From assembly GCA_910587045.1 (NCBI GenBank), contig CAJULG010000004.1, forward strand, positions 124,872-188,871: a stretch of DNA of 64,000 nucleotides, given 5' to 3'. The position numbers were made by a program, and so were the translations under genes. Positions 35,649 to 44,160 of the stretch are shown here, in pieces. The stretch is from an uncultured Lachnospiraceae bacterium (GTDB lineage: Bacteria > Bacillota > Clostridia > Lachnospirales > Lachnospiraceae). Within the stretch, counting starts at the first letter, position 1. Each line of letters begins with the position of its first letter. The notes beneath the pieces were generated by a model. It had not been told where the DNA came from, searched no databases, and saw nothing but the letters and a program-made list of their open reading frames with translations.

Positions 35649-36835
35649 CAAATCCAAACGGACGCTTCGGTATTCACGGCGGACAGTATATTCCGGAAAC
35701 GCTGATGAATGCAGTGATCGAACTGGAAGAAGCGTATAATCACTATAAAAATGACCCGGAATTCAACCGGGAGCTTACAGAATTACTGAATGAATATGCA
35801 GGCAGACCATCAAGGCTGTATTATGCAGAAAAGATGACAAAGGATCTTGGCGGTGCGAAGATTTATCTCAAGCGGGAGGATCTGAACCATACCGGAGCCC
35901 ATAAGATCAACAATGTGCTGGGCCAGGCCCTTCTTGCAAAAAAGATGGGGAAGACCCGTCTGATCGCGGAAACAGGGGCTGGTCAGCATGGCGTTGCCAC
36001 TGCAACTGCCGCCGCATTGATGGGAATGGAATGCGTGGTCTTTATGGGAGAGGAGGATACGATCCGTCAGGCGCTTAACGTATATCGTATGCGTCTGTTA
36101 GGTGCCGAGGTAGTGCCGGTGACCACCGGTACCGCTACCCTGAAAGATGCCGTATCTGAAGCAATGCGGGAATGGACCTCCCGCATCAGCGATACTCATT
36201 ACTGTCTGGGTTCCGTTATGGGGCCTCATCCGTTTCCGGTGATCGTCCGTGATTTTCAGGCAGTCATTTCCAGGGAGATTAAGGAACAGCTCCTGCAGAG
36301 GGAGGGAAGATTACCGGATGCAGTCATTGCCTGTGTAGGCGGCGGCTCCAATGCGATCGGCAGCTTCTATCACTTTATTGAAGACAAGGATGTAAGACTG
36401 ATCGGGTGCGAGGCGGCAGGCAGAGGCGTGGATACCTTTGAAACAGCAGCCACGATCGCGACCGGCAGACTGGGGATCTTCCATGGTATGAAGTCCTATT
36501 TTTGTCAGGATGAGTACGGTCAGATCGCTCCGGTCTATTCTATTTCCGCCGGTCTTGATTATCCCGGTATCGGTCCGGAGCATGCGTATCTGCATGACAC
36601 GGGAAGGGCAGAGTATGTTCCCGTAACAGATGATGAAGCAGTCTGTGCCTTTGAATATCTGGCAAGAACTGAGGGGATCATTCCGGCCATCGAATCTGCT
36701 CACGCTGTTGCACAGGCATTGAAGCTGGCGCCGCAGATGCAGAAGGAGCAGATTATTGTAATTACCATTTCCGGCAGGGGTGACAAGGACTGTGCCGCCA
36801 TTGCCCGCTACAGAGGGGAGGATATTCATGAGTAA
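35645..36835 (+). CDS. trpB: Tryptophan synthase beta chain
   Basis: 396 residues, PLP enzyme: catalytic Lys in NHTGAHKINNVLGQAL, GAGQHGVATA, and the phosphate loop GGGSNAIG. Standard TrpB1 form. Start overlaps trpF stop. Confidence 0.96.
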   Translation: MTNPNGRFGIHGGQYIPETLMNAVIELEEAYNHYKNDPEFNRELTELLNEYAGRPSRLYYAEKMTKDLGGAKIYLKREDLNHTGAHKINNVLGQALLAKKMGKTRLIAETGAGQHGVATATAAALMGMECVVFMGEEDTIRQALNVYRMRLLGAEVVPVTTGTATLKDAVSEAMREWTSRISDTHYCLGSVMGPHPFPVIVRDFQAVISREIKEQLLQREGRLPDAVIACVGGGSNAIGSFYHFIEDKDVRLIGCEAAGRGVDTFETAATIATGRLGIFHGMKSYFCQDEYGQIAPVYSISAGLDYPGIGPEHAYLHDTGRAEYVPVTDDEAVCAFEYLARTEGIIPAIESAHAVAQALKLAPQMQKEQIIVITISGRGDKDCAAIARYRGEDIHE

Positions 36836-37598
36836 CATTCGAACAGCATTTGAGAACGGAAAAGCATTTATTGCATTTATCACCTGCGGAGACCCTGACC
36901 TGGAGACGACAGCCGCCGCTGTCCGGGCCGCTGTAGAGAATGGAGCCGACCTGATCGAGCTGGGGATTCCCTTCTCGGATCCTACCGCAGAGGGACCCGT
37001 CATTCAGGGAGCGAATATCCGGGCACTGAGCGGAGGCGTGACCACAGACCGGATATTTGCTTTTGTAAAGGAACTTCGCAGGAATATAAGCGTTCCGCTT
37101 GTATTTATGACCTATGTCAATGTTGTATTCTCCTATGGGACCGAACGATTTCTATCTGCCTGCCGGGATATTGGAATTGACGGATTGATCCTGCCGGATC
37201 TGCCTTTTGAAGAAAAGGAAGAGGTTCAGCCGGTCTGCAGAACGTACGGTGTAGATCTGATCTCTCTGATCGCACCGACCTCGGAGAAGCGGATCGCCAT
37301 GATCGCAAAGGAAGCAGAAGGATTTCTCTATATCGTGTCGTCTCTTGGTGTAACAGGAGCAAGAAGCGAGATTAAAACGAATCTTGCCTCTATCATGGAG
37401 GCGGTACGTCAGAATACGGATATTCCGTGTGCCATCGGCTTCGGCATCTCAACGCCGGAGCAGGCGAAGAAGATGGCGGCTCTTTCCGATGGTGCCATTG
37501 TCGGGTCTGCGATCATTAAGCTGTTAGAACAGTACGGCAAGGATGCACCGGAGCAGATCGGTGCGTATGTAAAGTCAATGAAGGATGCGTTAAGATAA
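36828..37598 (+). CDS. trpA: Tryptophan synthase alpha chain
   Basis: 256 residues from ATG 36828 (GGGGAGG upstream; longer ORF from 36780 lies within trpB). Motifs: FITCGDPDLETT, LIELGIPFSDPTAEGPVIQ (catalytic Glu and Asp), MTYVNVVFSYG and GFGISTPEQ. Final gene of the operon, ending before a strong terminator. Confidence 0.95.
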   Translation: MSNIRTAFENGKAFIAFITCGDPDLETTAAAVRAAVENGADLIELGIPFSDPTAEGPVIQGANIRALSGGVTTDRIFAFVKELRRNISVPLVFMTYVNVVFSYGTERFLSACRDIGIDGLILPDLPFEEKEEVQPVCRTYGVDLISLIAPTSEKRIAMIAKEAEGFLYIVSSLGVTGARSEIKTNLASIMEAVRQNTDIPCAIGFGISTPEQAKKMAALSDGAIVGSAIIKLLEQYGKDAPEQIGAYVKSMKDALR

Positions 37599-37606
37599 AA
37601 CATAAA

Positions 37607-37646
37607 AACAGCGGGAACTCATTTCTGATATTCCCGCTGTTCCTTT
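37607..37646 (+). terminator. Terminator of the trp operon
   Basis: AACAGCGGGAA pairs with TTCCCGCTGTT (11 bp), then CCTTTTG. The A-rich 5' side may let it work for the opposite strand as well. Confidence 0.85.
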
Positions 37647-37727
37647 TGTTCATTACACTGTTCCGATCGGAACTTTATGATCTTTTTCTTCTCTTCCTAG
37701 TATAAGCCTGTTCCGGCTCACCTGCAT

Positions 37728-38342
37728 CTACTCAGCGATGCCGGCCTCTTTTGCCCATTCATCCATCTTCTTCATGGTTGCATCATAGGTCTGCTGAGAA
37801 ATTCCCGGAAGCTCGCCGCCCCAGAGCTTTTTGGCTGCGTCAAATCCCTTCTGGATTGCCTTGCGCATCTTCTCGATCTTTTCACTGTCACCGCCGGCAG
37901 CAGCTTTGGCGAATTCAACCAGACGGTCGGAAGTCTGATTAACACCCCAGTAGCCATCTTCAGCGATATCGGCCTTTGCCTGAGCAGCAGTTGCCGCATC
38001 CACCTTAAAGTTTCCGGTACGGATCGCATTCCAGAATGAAGAATCATTCAGGAGATCAGAAGGATTCGCAGCAGCATAGGTCTGACCCTGCTTGGTGATC
38101 ACCTTCTCAACCAGACTCTTCAAAGATGCAAGCCTTGCATCAGAAGCTGCCTGCAGCTTCGCCATTACTTCGCGATTCGCCTTACCGCTCTTTCTGGTTG
38201 ATGAACCTGCAGAACTCTTCTCATATACAACTGCAGTGTCATCATTTTTCGCTGCTACTGTACTTTCTGCAGCCTTGGTATTGGCAGAAGTTGTGCTTGC
38301 AGCAGCCGTGGTATAAGTGGAACCAGATACTCCATTAACCAT
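37728..38342 (-). CDS. Protein of unknown function with hag-like control region
   Basis: 204 residues from MVNGVSGSTYTTAAAS (AAGGAGGG upstream; longer frame to 38387 rejected). N-terminal about 70 residues are Ala/Ser/Thr-rich and look disordered. The C-terminal part is helical (SSFWNAIRTGNFKVDAATAAQ, KIEKMRKAIQKGFDAAKKLWGGELPGISQQTYDATMKKMDEWA). No Cys, signal peptide or membrane helix, a composition like exported flagellar proteins. I recall similar unnamed proteins in Clostridia but no function. Its promoter and leader point to the motility regulon. Confidence 0.7.
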   Translation of the reverse strand: MVNGVSGSTYTTAAASTTSANTKAAESTVAAKNDDTAVVYEKSSAGSSTRKSGKANREVMAKLQAASDARLASLKSLVEKVITKQGQTYAAANPSDLLNDSSFWNAIRTGNFKVDAATAAQAKADIAEDGYWGVNQTSDRLVEFAKAAAGGDSEKIEKMRKAIQKGFDAAKKLWGGELPGISQQTYDATMKKMDEWAKEAGIAE

Positions 38343-38344
38343 TT

Positions 38345-38444
38345 TAATCACCCTCCTTGGTATTGTAAATCTGACAATTTTTAGCATCCCTGCTAAAAAC
38401 AGGTTTCGTTATCTAATATATCGGATAAAAAGCAAAAGAATTAA
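38345..38444 (-). promoter_or_regulatory. Sigma-D-like promoter and CsrA-type hairpin
   Basis: Minus strand: TAAT-N15-TCCGATAT (plus about 38418-38443), close to the sigma-D/FliA consensus TAAA-N15-GCCGATAT. The 5' UTR then contains TTTTTAGCA-GGGA-TGCTAAAAA (38378-38399), a 9-bp hairpin showing GGA in its loop with flanks CAGGGATG, as in CsrA sites. A second GGA lies in the ribosome site AAGGAGGG. This two-site layout resembles the flagellin (hag) leader. Confidence 0.55.
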
Positions 38445-38586
38445 CCTCTTTTATAAAAAAAATTGAAAAACAACTATAAAATCTTCATTAAAAATGTTAA
38501 GAATAAGATACAACCGCCGGCGCATGTGTTATACTGAACACGGGCGTACAGAATGTCAGCTTATGCAGAAAGGGGAGGGTATCCGT

Positions 38587-40092
38587 ATGAAAATGGCAGA
38601 TAAGGTAAAGATGCTGGTGATCCCTCTCGTCTTAATTCCCTTTTTGATCATCATCAGCGGTACGTTCATATTCGGCAGGATATATTTAAAGAGCGTATTC
38701 GGAACCAAAGGAAACGGTACCTTAGAGCCATATGCCAATCCGGTCATGACCATGAACAGTGTTGCAGAGGAGATATTAAAAGAACTGGAGGCGGATACTG
38801 TGAATCATCCGGACCAGTTGTTAGACCGCTCCTATCTGGAGGGATTAAATGAACGTCTGGCGGAAAATAATACATTTTTTATGGTGCGGATCGAGAATGA
38901 GATTTATTTTCGGGGAAAAGCAGATACAGAAGAATTAGATACGCTTCTCCCGGCTTATGGCGACAATGAGCAGATCGAAGGCGGATTATTTGTGGATGGT
39001 TCCAATCCCTTTTTTCTGCGCCAGCAGGATTTTTCCTTAAGCGATGGAAGAAACGGCTCCATCTTTGTTATTACCTATACGGACCGCCTGGTTCGGAATA
39101 TGAAGCAGATCCTGATCGAGCTTATGCTGATGGTAGTAGGTGTCCTGATGCTGGTCAGCGGGTTTACATCCCTGTATATCTACTGGGTCTTTGTCCGCCC
39201 TCTGAAGCTGTTGCAGGAGGGGACGGAGCGGATCAAGGAAGGGAATCTGGAAGTGGATGTAGCAGTTCTTTCTGATGATGAGATCGGACAGGTCTGCCAG
39301 TCCTTTAATGAAATGCGGGTAAAGCTAAAGGAGTCTGTAGACGATCGGATGCGGTATGAGCAGGAGAACCGGGAACTGATCAGCAATATTTCCCATGATC
39401 TTCGAACGCCGATCACAGCGATCAAAGGATATGTTGAAGGCATTATGGATGGAGTGGCGGATACCCCGGAGAAGATGGACCGGTATATCCGGACGATTTA
39501 TAACAAGGCAAACGAGATGGATGCTCTGATCAATGAATTATCTCTGTATACGAAGATTGATAACAATGCCATACCCTATAATTTTGCCAAGATCAATGTG
39601 GCATCCTATTTTGATGACTGTATTGAGGATATTTCCATGGATCTGGAATCGGCGGATGTGAAACTGGAATACCGGAATCAGTGCCGGAAGGAAACCCGGA
39701 TCATAGCCGATCCGGAACAGCTCCGCCGGGTGATCGGCAATATCGTTACCAATGCAGTCAAGTATAATTCCAAGGAAGAACGCCAGATCCGGATTCAGGT
39801 AATGCCGTATGAAGAGAGTTTTGTATGCATCCAGATTCAGGACAACGGCTGCGGGATTGCAAAGAAGGATCTGCCACTGATATTCAAGCGGATGTACCGG
39901 ACGGATGCCTCCCGGAATTCCTCCACCGGTGGAAGCGGTCTGGGGCTTGCCATTGCCAGAAAGATCGTAGAGGAGCATGGCGGAAGGATATGGGCAGAGA
40001 GCGAGGAAGGACAGGGTACGTTAATCGCATTTACTTTGAAACAGTATCAGGAACCGGAATCCCGGGCAGAGGAAGAAAAAGAAAGATCATAA
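38587..40092 (+). CDS. Sensor histidine kinase with HAMP domain
   Basis: 501 residues from ATG 38587 (GGGGAGGG upstream). First helix residues about 8-30; extracellular sensor to about 180; second helix VLMLVSGFTSLYIYWVF; HAMP; HisKA with SNISHDLRTPITAIKGY; ATPase with NIVTNAVKYNS, IQDNGCGIAKKDLP and GSGLGLAIA. BaeS/PhoR-type with its response regulator next. Signal unknown. Confidence 0.9.
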   Translation: MKMADKVKMLVIPLVLIPFLIIISGTFIFGRIYLKSVFGTKGNGTLEPYANPVMTMNSVAEEILKELEADTVNHPDQLLDRSYLEGLNERLAENNTFFMVRIENEIYFRGKADTEELDTLLPAYGDNEQIEGGLFVDGSNPFFLRQQDFSLSDGRNGSIFVITYTDRLVRNMKQILIELMLMVVGVLMLVSGFTSLYIYWVFVRPLKLLQEGTERIKEGNLEVDVAVLSDDEIGQVCQSFNEMRVKLKESVDDRMRYEQENRELISNISHDLRTPITAIKGYVEGIMDGVADTPEKMDRYIRTIYNKANEMDALINELSLYTKIDNNAIPYNFAKINVASYFDDCIEDISMDLESADVKLEYRNQCRKETRIIADPEQLRRVIGNIVTNAVKYNSKEERQIRIQVMPYEESFVCIQIQDNGCGIAKKDLPLIFKRMYRTDASRNSSTGGSGLGLAIARKIVEEHGGRIWAESEEGQGTLIAFTLKQYQEPESRAEEEKERS

Positions 40093-40147
40093 ACGAATCA
40101 TGAGAATAATTTGATAAGAGCTATGAGTAAACCAGGAGGAAAACAGT

Positions 40148-40840
40148 ATGAGTAAGGTATTGATCATTGAGGATGAGCAGGCGATCGCAGAATTAGAAAA
40201 GGATTATCTGGAGCTGTATGATTTTGAAGTAAGCATCGAGCATGACGGGCAGAAGGGCCTGGACCGGGCATTATTAGAGAACTATGACATTGTCATCGTA
40301 GATCTGATGCTTCCTTCCGTTGACGGGTTTGAGGTCTGTAAACGGATTCGTGAGGTAAAGGACATACCGATCCTGGTGGTTTCTGCCAAGAAGGAGGATA
40401 TTGACAAGATCCGTGGACTGGAGCTCGGTGCAGATGATTACATTACCAAGCCCTTTAGTCCCAGCGAGCTGGTAGCCAGGGTAAAGGCTCATCTTTCCAG
40501 ATATGAGCGTCTGGTGAAAAGCGGAACCGGACAGGAGAATGCATTTATTGAGATCCGGGGTATCAAGATCGATAAGACTGCCCGCCGGGTATTCATAAAC
40601 GGGGAGGAGAAGATCCTGACGACGAAGGAATTTGATCTGCTCGCTTTTCTGGCATCGAATCCGAATCATGTCTATACAAAGGAGGAACTGTTCAAGCAAA
40701 TCTGGAACATGGATTCCATCGGTGATATTGCAACAGTAACGGTGCATATCAAAAAGATCCGGGAGAAGATCGAACTGAATACGGCAAAGCCACAATATAT
40801 TGAAACCATATGGGGCGTAGGATACCGGTTTAAAGTTTGA
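40148..40840 (+). CDS. OmpR-family response regulator
   Basis: 230 residues: receiver (LIIEDEQAI, phospho-Asp in IVDLMLPSVDG, Lys in TKPFSPSEL) and winged-helix output (KEFDLLAFLASNPNHVYTKEELFKQIW). Follows its kinase by 55 bp with AGGAGG. Pair likely responds to envelope conditions. Confidence 0.92.
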   Translation: MSKVLIIEDEQAIAELEKDYLELYDFEVSIEHDGQKGLDRALLENYDIVIVDLMLPSVDGFEVCKRIREVKDIPILVVSAKKEDIDKIRGLELGADDYITKPFSPSELVARVKAHLSRYERLVKSGTGQENAFIEIRGIKIDKTARRVFINGEEKILTTKEFDLLAFLASNPNHVYTKEELFKQIWNMDSIGDIATVTVHIKKIREKIELNTAKPQYIETIWGVGYRFKV

Positions 40841-41195
40841 AATACGGATTTTTTCCGCTTGACAAAGAAATTAAAATGAATTTAACTTCCCGGAGCCGGA
40901 AGAGAAACCGGATTCTGGGCAAGTATTCTTAATATAAAGGCAGGCAAAGGGGCTTTGAGGTGAATTTCAAAGAACCGGATAAAGGAGAACACCTCCCGGC
41001 AGCAGGGGGGCGTCCGAAAGACAAATATATGCCTATTTTCTATATACGGAAAATTTCCGTACACTTTCCTCGAAAGTACCTTTATGTATGTTTAATGTGA
41101 TAATATCAGTTCTGGAAAGCCCATTGGATGTGAATCGCGGTATCCAACAGAGAAACCGCTTGTTAGATTTCCAGGGGAATAAGGGATTGGTGATC
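40841..41195. other. Intergenic region with palindromes and a possible pseudoknot RNA
   Basis: No convincing gene in 355 bp. Contents: hairpin CCCGGA.CCGG/CCGG.TTCTGGG (about 40889-40920); perfect palindrome TACGGAAA-A-TTTCCGTA (41045-41061); ACTTTC/GAAAGT just after. At 41112-41174, outer arms CTGGAAA/TTTCCAG enclose TTGGAT/ATCCAA and GCGGT/ACCGC, which interleave as a pseudoknot or alternative folds. On the minus strand TGGATACCGCGATTCA resembles part of RNA copy B. An unlikely ORF (41033-41227 minus) covers some of it. Confidence 0.4.
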
Positions 41196-42311
41196 TTATA
41201 TACAAAAACGATATTTTCCTTTTCCATACCCTTTAACTGGCTGAATCACGTTTGCATCAAGCATATATTTTAGCAGTTCCGATGCTCTGGTAGATTTTAA
41301 GCCGGTAATATTCTCTACAACACTTCTGCCGAATACTGTTTCATTACCACATTCTTCCTGTAATGTCTGGATGTGCCGAAGTGTTTTATCCGATAGTTCA
41401 GGCATGAATGCCCGCATTTTATTCTCAATGTCCGCTTTTGCAGTATCAATGTCCGCTTTTTTGGCTTCAATGTCCGCTTTTGCATCGTTTTGAAAAAAAC
41501 CGCTTATATGCAGCGTACGGTTATGAAGCTCATTTTTTTCTTCCAGTAAAAGATTTCTCAAAAATAACTCTAAATACTCAGTTGTTTCATGAACCCCCTC
41601 TTTTAAATTAGTATAATTTGCTCTTACTAATGCATTTCGAAAATACCATGCGTTGTGTGCAAATATATCGTTTGTTGCGTCAAAACCTAAGGTTCTTAAA
41701 TACTTAATAAAGAATACTGCCGTTGTTCTTGTATTACCTTCACTGAAAACGTGAATCTGCCAGAGTCTCGAAACAAATGCGGAAAGATGTATAATAATCT
41801 CATCCATGGACAGATCCTTATAACTAAATTTCTTCTCCTCGGCAAAATCATATTCCAATGTCGCCCTGAGCTCTGAAGCACTGCCATATATTACGGAGGC
41901 TCCGTTTAATACCCATTCCTTTTTTGTAATATTATAATCCCGAATCCTGCCGGCATGGGTATATATACCTGTAAACAGCTTCTGGTGAATACTTATGTAT
42001 TCATTTGGAGTAAAGCTAAATGCCTTTTCCGCCAGAATTTTTGTGATTCTCAGAGAAACCTTATCCGCCTCTTCTGTCCGGTCTTCGGCATCTTTCTTCG
42101 GATTCTCTTCATAATAACGATTTAAGAGCTCCTGTGCCTCATCAATCGATATATCGCCTTCAATATTTCTGATTGCAGTATCAATTAAATATTTTGAGGT
42201 CTTTAATCCGTCTACAGCCTGCAGCCCGATGGCTGTCTGCCATGCGTAACTTTTTTCACGTTTACTGGCTTCTGTCTGTCTGATATATTCTTTAAATGGA
42301 TCTGTTTCCAC
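41196..42311 (-). CDS. Fic-domain protein (probable AMPylase)
   Basis: 371 residues from GTG 42311, preceded by GAGGGGG; a TTG at 42329 would add six. Fic core motif HVFSEGNTRT (His codon at 41751-41753) matches HxFx(D/E)GNxR, so catalysis looks intact. An IEGDI segment near the N-terminus is like the inhibitory helix but lacks the expected Ser/Thr four residues before the Glu. A heptad-like KADI(x)3-4KADI repeat follows, then a C-terminal winged-helix-like end. Transfers AMP to target proteins; target unknown. Confidence 0.85.
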   Translation of the reverse strand: METDPFKEYIRQTEASKREKSYAWQTAIGLQAVDGLKTSKYLIDTAIRNIEGDISIDEAQELLNRYYEENPKKDAEDRTEEADKVSLRITKILAEKAFSFTPNEYISIHQKLFTGIYTHAGRIRDYNITKKEWVLNGASVIYGSASELRATLEYDFAEEKKFSYKDLSMDEIIIHLSAFVSRLWQIHVFSEGNTRTTAVFFIKYLRTLGFDATNDIFAHNAWYFRNALVRANYTNLKEGVHETTEYLELFLRNLLLEEKNELHNRTLHISGFFQNDAKADIEAKKADIDTAKADIENKMRAFMPELSDKTLRHIQTLQEECGNETVFGRSVVENITGLKSTRASELLKYMLDANVIQPVKGYGKGKYRFCI

Positions 42312-42524
42312 TGGAATCCCCCTCTGCAATGCCTGCCATCCTGCTCCATAAGATAAAACTTGTTATGGTATTATTATATTGTTCATTTTATAATAATTCA
42401 ACATATACGTCAGTGAAAAAATTGGCAAAAGTATGTGCCTTCCGGATGCTAAAGCAGGTGTGAAACAACAAATGATAAAATTTATTACATAGATACAAAC
42501 AGAAGATCAAAAACGATAAAATAT

Positions 42525-42553
42525 TTGAATATACGGATTCTTTTTGTTACAAT
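42525..42553 (+). promoter_or_regulatory. Promoter with a long leader toward truA
   Basis: TTGAAT, 17 bp, TACAAT. The predicted RNA from about 42560 contains GGAAATCACC...GGGTGGCAGC and a hairpin GCTTTCTC/GGAGAAGC, and would read through element B on its other strand. The surrounding 42312-42834 is AT-rich with no protein gene. Confidence 0.5.
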
Positions 42554-42641
42554 ACATTTTGGAAATCACCTATGACAGGGTGGCAGCTTAATTCTTGCGT
42601 TGCCTGCTTTCTCAATAGGAGAAGCGAGCGGAAATAAAAAT

Positions 42642-42720
42642 GCCTATCCTGTCTACCCGTAGGATAGGCGGTGTCCAAAAGGACATACATTAACCTGAAT
42701 ACGGGGTATCCACTTTGGAA
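42642..42720 (-). ncRNA. Structured RNA element, copy B
   Basis: GCCTATCCT/AGGATAGGC stem, TGTCC-AAAA-GGACA hairpin and GTATCCACTTTGGAA, colinear with copy A. On the minus strand a promoter TTGAAA-17-TATTAT (plus 42768-42773 and 42745-42750) would start an RNA near 42738 of about 100 nt, ending in the 9-bp GC-rich stem followed by ATTTTTATTT, an intrinsic terminator. This supports a free small RNA. Class unknown. Confidence 0.65.
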
Positions 42721-42834
42721 TGGGTGCTTTCCCTTTACAATATAATAATATTATTGTAAATAAGATATTTCAAGTGGTTTAAAAGCCTCTTTTGAATGAA
42801 TATATACGATGGGTGTCAGAGAAGGAGGGAATCC

Positions 42835-43608
42835 ATGAATTACAAATTAACCCTTGCCTATGACGGAAGCCGTTATGACGGCTGGCAGAGGCAGGGCAAT
42901 ACAAGCAAGACGATACAGGGAAAGCTGGAAGCCCTGCTCACCCGTCTGGAGGGACGGGCGGTGGAGGTGCATGGAGCCGGGAGAACGGATGCCGGTGTTC
43001 ATGCCAGGGGACAGGTGTGCAGCTTCCATTTAAGCCAGGACTGGGACGAGGAGGAATTACGGGATATTATGAATGGTTATCTGCCGGGCGATATTGCAGT
43101 TCTTGCGGTAGAGAAGGTACCGGAGCGGTTTCATGCGAGGCTCCGGGCAAAAGGGAAAACCTATTGCTATCGCATTGACACAGGACAGGTTTCCAATATA
43201 TTCGAACGGAATTACATGTACCGGCATGAGAAAGAGCTGTCAGCAGAACGGATGCGGCAGGCGGCCGCTTATCTGACCGGTACGCATGATTTTAAAAGCT
43301 TCTGTTCCAATCGTCATATGAAGAAATCAACGATCCGAACCTTAATGTCTATCGATATTGAAACGCTTGAGAATGAGATTCAGATCATCTATCACGGGAG
43401 AGGCTTTTTATATAACATGGTACGAATTCTGACCGGCACTCTGATCGAGGCAGGCGAGGGAAGCCGGACTCCAGAAAGCATGAAGGAGGTACTGGAAAGC
43501 AGGGATCGTCAGCAGGCCGGCTTTACAGCGCCGGCCCGGGGCCTGATCCTCTGCTCTGTCGATTATGAATCTGATTATGCACGGATGAACGACAATTATT
43601 CTGTATGA
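42835..43608 (+). CDS. truA: tRNA pseudouridine(38-40) synthase
   Basis: 257 residues from ATG 42835 (GAAGGAGGG upstream). Catalytic Asp in GAGRTDAGVHARGQV; YDGSRYDGWQRQ start; RGFLYNMVRILTGTLIEAGEG near the end. Modifies U38-40 in tRNA anticodon stems. Confidence 0.95.
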   Translation: MNYKLTLAYDGSRYDGWQRQGNTSKTIQGKLEALLTRLEGRAVEVHGAGRTDAGVHARGQVCSFHLSQDWDEEELRDIMNGYLPGDIAVLAVEKVPERFHARLRAKGKTYCYRIDTGQVSNIFERNYMYRHEKELSAERMRQAAAYLTGTHDFKSFCSNRHMKKSTIRTLMSIDIETLENEIQIIYHGRGFLYNMVRILTGTLIEAGEGSRTPESMKEVLESRDRQQAGFTAPARGLILCSVDYESDYARMNDNYSV

Positions 43609-43660
43609 TTTTCTGTATTATGTGTGAAACAAGAAACTATTTTCAGAGAGGAGATAACAA

Positions 43661-43924
43661 ATGCCACAGATTATACCAATTAAAGATTAAAAAAACACTT
43701 CCGAGATTTCAGATATGTGCCATAGGTCAGATGAACCTATTTATATTACGAAAAATGGCTATGGAGATATGGTTATTATGGGCATGGAGGTTTATGAGAA
43801 CACTATGCGCCGGCTTGCAGTATATAGGGACATTGAAGTGTCAGAGTGGCAAATAGAAACTGGACATGTTAGGGATGCCCGAATAGCTTTGACAGAAATG
43901 AGGAAAAAACAGGCAGGCTGCTAA
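43661..43924 (+). pseudogene. RelB/Phd-type antitoxin with an internal stop
   Basis: Frame from ATG 43661 (GAGGAG upstream) reads MPQIIPIKD then TAA at 43688, then KNTSEISDMCHRSDEPIYITKNGYGDMVIM, a YefM/Phd-like antitoxin. A single T-to-A change in a Leu codon (TTA to TAA) explains the stop. A short product from ATG 43715 is possible but loses the DNA-binding start. Confidence 0.7.
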
Positions 43925-44138
43925 ACATTTACTGGATGAAATAGAACATATATATAACCGTCTCGAGGAAAATCCTCTACAATTTCTGATTTGCAGAGAT
44001 ACATATTTGGCAAAAAGAGGCTACCGGGAGGCTGTTACAAGGCAGATGGATTATGTTATTGTATTTAGTATTAATTTGGATGTTGTGAATATAGCTGGAA
44101 TCTTCCTTCAACTGGAAAATTATCAGATGAAATTGTAA
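43911..44138 (+). pseudogene. RelE/ParE-type toxin fragment
   Basis: A +1-frame open stretch reading AAKHLLDEIEHIYNRLEENP, CRDTYLAKRGYREAVTRQMDYVIVF and a C-terminus GIFLQLENYQMKL. This is the last about 70 residues of a RelE/ParE-fold toxin. The first about 30 residues and start codon are missing; the antitoxin end runs straight into it at about 43905-43915, indicating a deletion across the gene border. Confidence 0.7.
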
Positions 44139-44160
44139 TATTACGCAAAGGAGAATAAGA

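Noticed and set aside
41420..41490. Short tandem DNA repeat TCAATGTCCGCTTTT
   Set aside because: It encodes the KADI repeats of the Fic protein, so it is coding.
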